From contig JAQNBH010000013.1 in the NCBI GenBank assembly GCA_028752905.1, positions 29,012,739 to 29,076,738 on the forward strand: a stretch of 64,000 bases of DNA. Direction: 5' to 3'. Source of the stretch: Cladorhizidae sp. MBARI D1340-BT2. Lineage: Eukaryota; Porifera; Demospongiae; Poecilosclerida; Cladorhizidae. Every line of letters starts with the position of its first letter. Position 1 is the first letter of the stretch. The notes below the pieces were generated by a model. That model was not told the DNA's origin, did no database searches, and was given only the letters and a program-made list of their open reading frames with translations. This document shows positions 57,384 to 64,000 of the stretch, piece after piece. Made by a program: the position numbers and the translations under genes.

Positions 57384-59864
57384 CAGGCCCATAGCCTCCA
57401 CTTGCAGCATGGTAAGGCCAAAAAAAAACACCCACCAACAACACCCATTGAATTTGACGAGAAAAAATTATCATTAAAAAAATATTAAAATGTACCAAAA
57501 ATACGCAGTCTATGTTCACAATTTGAAGTAAAGTCATTAACCATTTCTTTTAAGTTAAGTGAATCAGCACGTTCCTTGTGTGTGTGAATAAGGAGTGAAT
57601 AGTTCAGCCTAGCTTGATTCATGGTGCCTCTCAAGTATGTTTTGACTCTCCGAAGAGCCCTTTCCGATGTGGTTCCGATGTGGCATTTGTTGCTGGCATC
57701 ACCAGGACTAATTGTAATAACCTTCCAACTTCATTGAGGATACTTTTCTGTGCACAAGATAAACTTTTGAAATGGATTTGAATGTCAAATATATTAACTC
57801 TCTTGTCAATTTTTGGCTGAAATGCAAAGCTGAGTGTAACTAGCTGGGCCTTCAGAACAGGTGGATTAAAATCATCTTTGTAGAAACTACACCTTGAAAT
57901 TCTTCTTCAAAATCCTCCTTGATACATGCTTTAATTAGTAGCTGTTCCAATTGACAATACTTTCAATAACCCGGTTGATCAAAGCGATCAAAGACAGTAG
58001 GCAGTATTGTCTATAACTTCACAATAGATTTGCCGATAATAATATTTAGGGCTGTGATGATAGTGGTAAGTAGAAGGATCACCATCTTCCAATCTTGCTG
58101 GTCTTCTTCGTCGGCGTGGTAATTCGGGTTCTATGATTCAGCAAATTTCACTGTCATCGTCCAAAATAAATCATACATTTCCTCTTCACGAAGACTCTTA
58201 ATTGTTTGAATTACCTATCGAGCTATTTGCTGACCTTCAGCTGCTGATATTGCCTTTGCTTGAAGGGTTCAACTAAGGTTGTCTGCATGACTTAAGACCA
58301 TTTCTCCAAGCATTATACTAAAAACAAAATCAAATGTCTTCATTTGGGATGAAACTCCCTTTATCCTAGCCTTAGTTTCAGAATCTCTAACAATATCTAC
58401 CGCCTCTTCCCAAGTGGTCATGAGAACTTCATAATTATCAATCACATTTGCAAGGGAGTCTGCACGTACCGTCCATCTTGTTGGGCACAGAAATCTCATT
58501 CCAGGTGAATGTGTGTCATTCTTGAGATCATATTCACGCTTCAATCCTTTAAAAATTACTTCTCTTCGGGGAGAATATTTATTATCTCATAGGTTGTCTC
58601 CAAAGCACACCTAACTGGTTTTGATACTTTAATGGCATCATTGACAGCAAGATTTATTGAGTGGCCATAACAGTGGGTGTAAAGTGCTCGAGGCTCTTCA
58701 TCCATTATTTGCTTAGCCACACCAGACCTGGCCCTTGCAGCTAGCTCCATCGTAGCATTACCCACAGACTTTAGAGATAGGAATATTCATTCGGCAAAGT
58801 GCATCTTTCATCACACTAACTAAGACAGCATATAACCCTAAAAACTCTTCTGTCACTTCCAAGTCATCAGTTACCAAACGAAAAACAATGGTAGCTTGCT
58901 CATTATTTGAAGTATCTGTGGTTTCATCCATCATTACTGTGATGAATGGTGATGACTGCAAACTAGCTGAAATATATCGCAATATACGCACACCCATTAC
59001 TTTTAGAATTTCATTCTGAATTTCGGGAGATGTATATATATTCTTTAGCCAGTCACACATACTGGGATCATCTTCTCCCTTTAATGTCAAAATTTGGAGA
59101 AAATTTCCATCCTCTTCCTTTCCATCCCTTAGAGCTAAACCCCTGTCGTGCCAAAAACCGAATTCCTGAGAATATCTTCAGCAGCATCCTTCTATTATAC
59201 ATTTTGTTCTTCATATGCTCATTAGAAGGTAGCTCACCAATATCAACAGTACTTGCTGGAAGAGTTACAATCATTTCAACAGCTTGATGATGACTGCTCA
59301 TGTTTTCTTAGAACCATTGTTCTATCCTTCCAATTGCAAAATGCTGATGACACCTAAAAAACCTAAAAAATTGCAACTGAATAATAATTAAGGGTCTGGT
59401 CTGGAACAATTAAATAAAACTTACAAAAGATGGATCAGCATGTGATCCTCTCATTTTCTCTTTGAAAGCTAACACGACAATATGCCACATCTTTTGACTC
59501 ATCATAGTGTAGAAATTGCCATTCCTTGAACCGGGATGCTTGACAAGACCTCCATACAACCTTTATCTTTCCAAAGGCCTTTTTGAAAATTAAAACTGTC
59601 TGGAGGATGGTGAGGAACAGTTGGGAGGTCAGCCAGAACAAAAGATGTATCACAAAGAGCCATTGACTTGTTCTTACTGTTGCAAGTCAGTTACGAAGTT
59701 AACTCACTGGCAACGCAGAACTCAACAGCAGCATGCTCTCAGCTACTCACAATTTTGACGATCATTACCATGTGGTTAAGATGTTGACAATCATTACCAG
59801 ATGGGTTCCTCGAAATGGTAGTAAGGCCAAAACCTTACCAGCCTTACCAGAGACTACGGCCCTG
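57384..59864 (-). mobile_element. hAT transposon with TTF-type transposase relic
   Basis: Ends CAGGCCCATAGCCTC and, reverse-complemented from the right, CAGGGCCGTAGTCTC. The minus-strand transposase remains are a TTF-type finger at 59653-59440 (KVVWRSCQASRFKEWQFL, HYDESKDVAYC), the FLARQG motif near 59145, the core TVMMDETTDTSNNEQA near 58930 (first Asp), HCYGHSINLAVNDAIK near 58650, LCPTRWTVRADSL near 58475, and a heavily decayed C-terminus to about 57540. The flanks (tcaagctg left, agctgcat right) overlap as parts of one 42-bp repeat unit, so it inserted into that sequence. Confidence 0.85.
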
Positions 59865-60080
59865 AGCTGCATACACAAAGAGACCTATTATTTGAGTTAG
59901 ATATCAGCTGCATACACAAAGAGACCTATCATTTTAGCTAGATATCAAGCTTCATACACAAAGAGACCTAATCATTTGAGTTAGATATCAAGCTGCATAC
60001 ACAAAGAGACCTATCATTTAAGCTAGATATCAAGCTGCATACACAAAGAGACTGAGTTAGATATCAAGCTGCATACTCTT
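59865..60080. repeat. 42-bp tandem repeat derived from a foldback arm, about 5 copies
   Basis: Units contain gctgcatacacaaagagacc, tatcatttgagttagatatc and aa. The same sequence, once, is the right end of the foldback segment before the hAT element (57340-57383) and is related to 43010-43035. The array therefore amplified a piece of a transposon arm. Confidence 0.85.
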
Positions 60081-60935
60081 ATTGTTCCCTATTTATGCAT
60101 TTTTTATAATGTACAAAATTGTTCGGAAGATAGTTATGAATTAGGGAAGCTGAAGATTGAGTTTGAAAACTTCTTCATGGTGACTCAAACTGCAGCAACA
60201 CCTGATGTTCTCTCAATAATCGACTTCAATTGTTATTCACTCGACATTTTCACTAAATGCTCTAGTTTTCTCAGGATAAGACTAGAGCATAATTATAGTC
60301 AAAACATTGAGCCAAAACATTGAGCGAATAAAAATTGAAGTTGATTATTGAGAAGGTGATTTTTGTTATTATGTCAACAGAGAGTTCATTGAGATATGTT
60401 CTCTGCTCATTTCAACATGTCAGCCAACACTGCATTTTGAGCTAGCTATCTAGCTAGTAGTAGTAACTAGAGGTCTTGACCTCTTTGGTCTGTACTTATT
60501 TATACCACACCACACAGTTGTGTTAATCATTAATATATTAACAACCAACACATTGCATGCGTGATAATGTAGCCCATCACTTTAAGAGCTTGATTTAGCT
60601 CCCGAGTTGAAAATCAATTTCCTAAAATTAATTTTCAATCCTTCACCTGATCACATACATTTTGTGCCCAATGAAAACCCTCAAGAGTAGGGCTTCCTCT
60701 AGCTACTTGTAGTTATTCAACTGTCCAGCACTTCCCAATCAGGAGTTAGACCTGCAGAGAATTCAGATATGCGTTACTGAACTCTAACTGCCTCTATCTT
60801 AGGTGTGGTTATACATTTGCAATAGTCAAAAGAGAGCACACAAAGAGAGAGAGATATCTTTTGAGTTATATATTGAGTGAAATGTGTAGAATCTATGGAG
60901 CTTCAAAATGTCAATTTTTTGTAAAAACATGATAT
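60081..60935. mobile_element. Foldback element copy, right part, with nested MITE
   Basis: The right half of the family is recognisable at 60580-60920 (centre ttgaaaatcaatttcc against attttcaatcc, then gggcttcctctagc, cacttcccaatc, agagcacacaaagagag, gaatctatggagct). The left half is lost or overwritten. Confidence 0.5.
60210..60356. mobile_element. Small palindromic MITE
   Basis: Left arm tctcaataatcgacttcaat with tattcactcgacatttt; right arm is its reverse complement with few mismatches (aaaacattgagcgaata, attgaagttgattattgaga). About 147 bp in total with a short loop around ctctagttttctc. Confidence 0.75.
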
Positions 60936-61156
60936 CATCTCCCTGCATAAGTAAAGTAAATAATATCTTACATAACTTGATGGATCATCCAAATGCTTTC
61001 GAATTTGAAAGACAGCTAATAATTATAGTAATACTGTAATATAAGCCCGATCAAAGTAATCTCTCCTAAATCACCCAAAAAGATCGGTGAGAGTGTATCA
61101 CTCATTGCAGAGTCTCATTGTATCTTTGTTATGGTAGGTTCAAGAACTCTTTCGAG

Positions 61157-63665
61157 CAGTGAGGTAGGAAGATGTTTTTGGTAAGGGGGATGCACTTTGT
61201 GGTCTGCAAAGTGGCGGAAGGGGGAGGCAGGAGGGGCAGATTCATGTGGAAGCTTGGTAGCATTAAAAAAAATTATATGAGAAAGCAAACTTTATACAAA
61301 CTTTTTTATTAGAAATTACCATTGTATCATTGCAAAATTATGAATAAGCGTTTTAGAAATTACCAAAAGTAATGCATTCTACGAGAGTTAACTGAAATAA
61401 AATCTTTTGCAATCATTCTTAAATCAAGAGCATCAGTGATGGAGGCATGGATGTAATGCAGAAATAAATTGTTGAGTCTGCAATCTGTCATTGTGCTATA
61501 TACGTAATCAGCGGAGAGATGAAAATGATCTCTCAGCTGTAGCTGTATTCACTGGGAATGTAAAATAAAACCTTACAATCTTATCAACTTCAGTTAGCAT
61601 TTGCTGGTATATTTCACTTCTCTCCAAGGCACCACCAAAAGTTTGAACATTAAATACTTTTGTAATTACAGTTTCTGTAAAAGCAGTCTTTATCAGGTCT
61701 GGAAGAAGAGATAGCTGAATTTTTAAGCGATCTAGGTCAATATCCTTGTCAGTGTATCCAAATGAGATTCATACAGCATGGTACCATGGATAGCTTCTTG
61801 GACTGTTACATTCTTTGCTTACAAATTAGTGGATAATTGCTCAGCTGAAGAAATAATAGAAAGACAAGATGTAGAGCAAAAAAGGTATCAACATTTTCCA
61901 CATGGCTCAACATTCCACCTTCCTTTGCTGCATACTCGTCATGCGCCTTTTTTCTTTTCTTCCAAGGCGACCTGTATTGTTTTGTAATTTTATAGTATAC
62001 TGTCAATGGATGAATGCCTGATAGTCCATCTTGTGGGACATAAAGATCTCAAAGATGGTGTTGTTTCCCCACTGATAATGCTTACCTCCTTCCTTAATGA
62101 ATCAAAGAGAGTTAGCCTTTTTGGAGATAATTTTATCAGCTGGACTAAGTCATAATTACATCTCGAACTATCTCACATTTCCTTGTAACATCCTTCAAAG
62201 TTAAGTTTAGATTGTGAGCTGTGCACATATAGTGCCCAGCTCTCTTCCTTTTTCATCAGTGCTTGGGCGCCAGATCTGACCCCACTCATGTTGGCTGGTG
62301 CATCATATACATGCCCTCTGCACTGAGAGAGAGAAAGGGAACACCTGATCAGTATATATATCTATAATTGCAGTAAAGATTGTCTCTGCCTTTGTATTAG
62401 GCAATTGTACTAAGCCAAGTGTATCTTCATGAATTGCATACTTGGTATCAATCCATCTGGTAGATAATCACATCTGTTCATTGTGTGATATGTCTGTGGC
62501 CTCATCAGCTAGAATTGAAAACAATGGAGCTGTCTTTATGGTAGCTAATATTTTATGAAGCACTGATTGGCCCATCATTTTTATTATTTCATTTTTCTTT
62601 TATGAAGCCATGGTCATATCTCTGGGCAATCTTGAGCTTGAAATAGTAAGAGCTGGTTCAAGTTGCCCTCAAATGACGACATGTTTTCATTATGCCCATG
62701 AAATGCTAAGCCTTGTCAAAACAAATAACGAATACAAGATAAGAGCTTCATTAACATTTTTCTGTTTTGATTATATAGCATCATGCTGAGTATGCAATTG
62801 AGCACCAATTCCTTTGGAACTGGACTTTCCTGCCAACTTCAGCAAAGCTTTTTTATGCATGGCACTATTTTCATGTTCTTGGAATTTCGCCAGTGCTTTT
62901 TCCAGTTCATAAAGCCATTGTGAACAAATGTTAGTTTCTGTCTTTTGGGAAAGGTCAAAAGTCCTTGATGTTTGGCACTTTGCACAAAAAATTATGAAAT
63001 TAACTGTACAGACACTAATCCATGGATTACGTGCATACCAGCTTGGCTGAATATGGCATGAGTAAGCTTGTGAATTTCTCTGATTACTTTGGTATGCAGT
63101 GTGAAGAACACACGATTCAGTCACATTTATCAGGTGACAAGGGATGTCAGGCTCAGAACAACATTGACATGCGCATACACTTTGGTTAGAAGAGTTCGAG
63201 CTACTTGCTAAACCAGTACTTGTGAATTCTCCCACTGATTTTAGTGAAGATGACAAAGGAGTTGATCTTGCAGCTCACAGTCACTATCATATTCATCAGT
63301 TTGTCCTGAAGCTATGTCTGAATGATTAATGACCACACATTTGACATGATTATAGATTATATAATGATGTCATTAATAATTTAATGTTTACCTGAAGTTT
63401 GGCCATCAACCACAATTTCTGACTGACCAAGACTTGAACGTGAAGCAAAAAAATTGATAACTTCTGTTGAGACATTTTTTCCTGGCTTAAAACACTCACT
63501 GTGGCATTATTTATAGTCTACTGACCATGTGGTTCATGTCAAGCTACATTATGGTAGTTTTTCCCATTAACGTGTATGTTATAAATAATTAGCAGTAATT
63601 TGTTTCAGAATTTTTTAGGGGGGCTGCCCCCCCCCCACCCTAACTCCCCTTGTTCCTATGCCAGT
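61157..63665 (-). mobile_element. hAT transposon, related to the 13604-16467 element
   Basis: Left end CAGTGAGGTAGGAAGATGTT, almost the same as CAGGGGCGTAGGAAGATGTT of the element at 13604. The right end, reverse-complemented, is TACTGGCATAGGAACA followed by a G/C-rich stretch. Minus-strand coding remains: a TTF-type finger at 63256-62771 (SWYARNPWISVCTVN..FCAKCQ), core fragments near 62515 (ADEATDISHNEQM-like), 62290-62190 (SGVRSGAQALMKKEES-like), and a C-terminal piece near 61600-61450. Stops and frameshifts are frequent, more than in the 13604 element, so this copy is probably older. Confidence 0.8.
62771..63256 (-). pseudogene. N-terminal TTF-finger fragment of hAT transposase
   Basis: 161 codons open: a Ser-rich start, a Cys cluster (CACQCCSEPDIPC), then PSWYARNPWISVCTV and FCAKCQTSRTFDLSQ, followed by a helical segment ending in the AMHKKALLKLAGKSS phrase common to the class. 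No complete transposase follows. Confidence 0.75.
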
Positions 63666-64000
63666 ATAGAGCACTACGATATTTCCCCCTACATGTTTAC
63701 ATTGTGCAGAACCAAAACAACCTCAGATAACAAAAAAAGTTAATTTAACAATAACAAGTGAAAAATAAGTAATTTGATGGCTCAGATACAATTAATGATC
63801 TTTGTTGTACCATCAAATAACTATGGATACAGAAATAATATTTTCTGGGTGAGAACTTCCTTAATAATGTGCATAGGATCAGTGCTATAATTATACGTAT
63901 GTTATGTACATTATTTGCTCTTTCAATATTTGTACTTTTTTCTGTTGCAAAATATCTAATTTGCATCTGTTTAATATATTGTGTGATGCAGATATTTGGA
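63666..64000. other. AT-rich end of window, no gene recognised
   Basis: No repeat or domain seen; the minus-strand 73-codon ORF is unsupported. Confidence 0.45.

Overview
This window reads as nuclear DNA of an animal, most likely an early-branching marine invertebrate; a demosponge is my best guess, at low to moderate confidence. The grounds are an apparently intronless RING/B-box/filamin/NHL (TRIM-NHL) gene of a kind expanded in such animals, BEL/Pao and Gypsy retrotransposons, many hAT transposons, and very many minisatellites. There is nothing prokaryotic: no operons, no CRISPR, and I recognised no rRNA or tRNA gene. Only one host gene looks intact, the TRIM-NHL gene at 38268-40466 (minus strand).

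The layout is dominated by a direct segmental duplication. Copy A (1 to about 12574) and copy B (about 37979 to 51763) share, in the same order: a TRIM-NHL gene, a 38-bp minisatellite, relic exons resembling an SLC26/SulP anion transporter, and a dead hAT transposase. Copy A's TRIM gene is broken by three frameshifts; copy B's is open over 732 codons. Each copy then gained private insertions. A gained a Gypsy integrase fragment, a small MITE and a 1.5-kb foldback element. B gained a CR1/Jockey-like LINE split by another foldback element, a 31-bp array, and CA, TA and TAA microsatellites.

Between the copies (12575-37978) lie, in order: a 47-bp array; a large 75-bp array split by a hAT element (13604-16467); a short secreted cysteine-rich ORF ending in its own 46-bp array; a second hAT element (19954-23517); an AT-rich array; a decayed Gypsy element (about 25200-29960) peppered with at least six separate tandem arrays; and a young BEL/Pao element (30575-36946). 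The BEL element has two 460-bp LTRs, a perfect 5-bp target duplication inside a 27-bp array, and one nonsense codon in an otherwise open polyprotein.

Right of copy B are a LINE split by a hAT element (51765-55385), a foldback/hAT/tandem-repeat composite (56390-60960) and a last decayed hAT element (61157-63665).

I do not see a new multi-gene system. The most unusual property is the repeated birth of minisatellites inside or beside transposons, with later transposons landing inside those arrays; this makes the window a useful relative-dating record. No alignment or search was run. All similarities were judged by eye.
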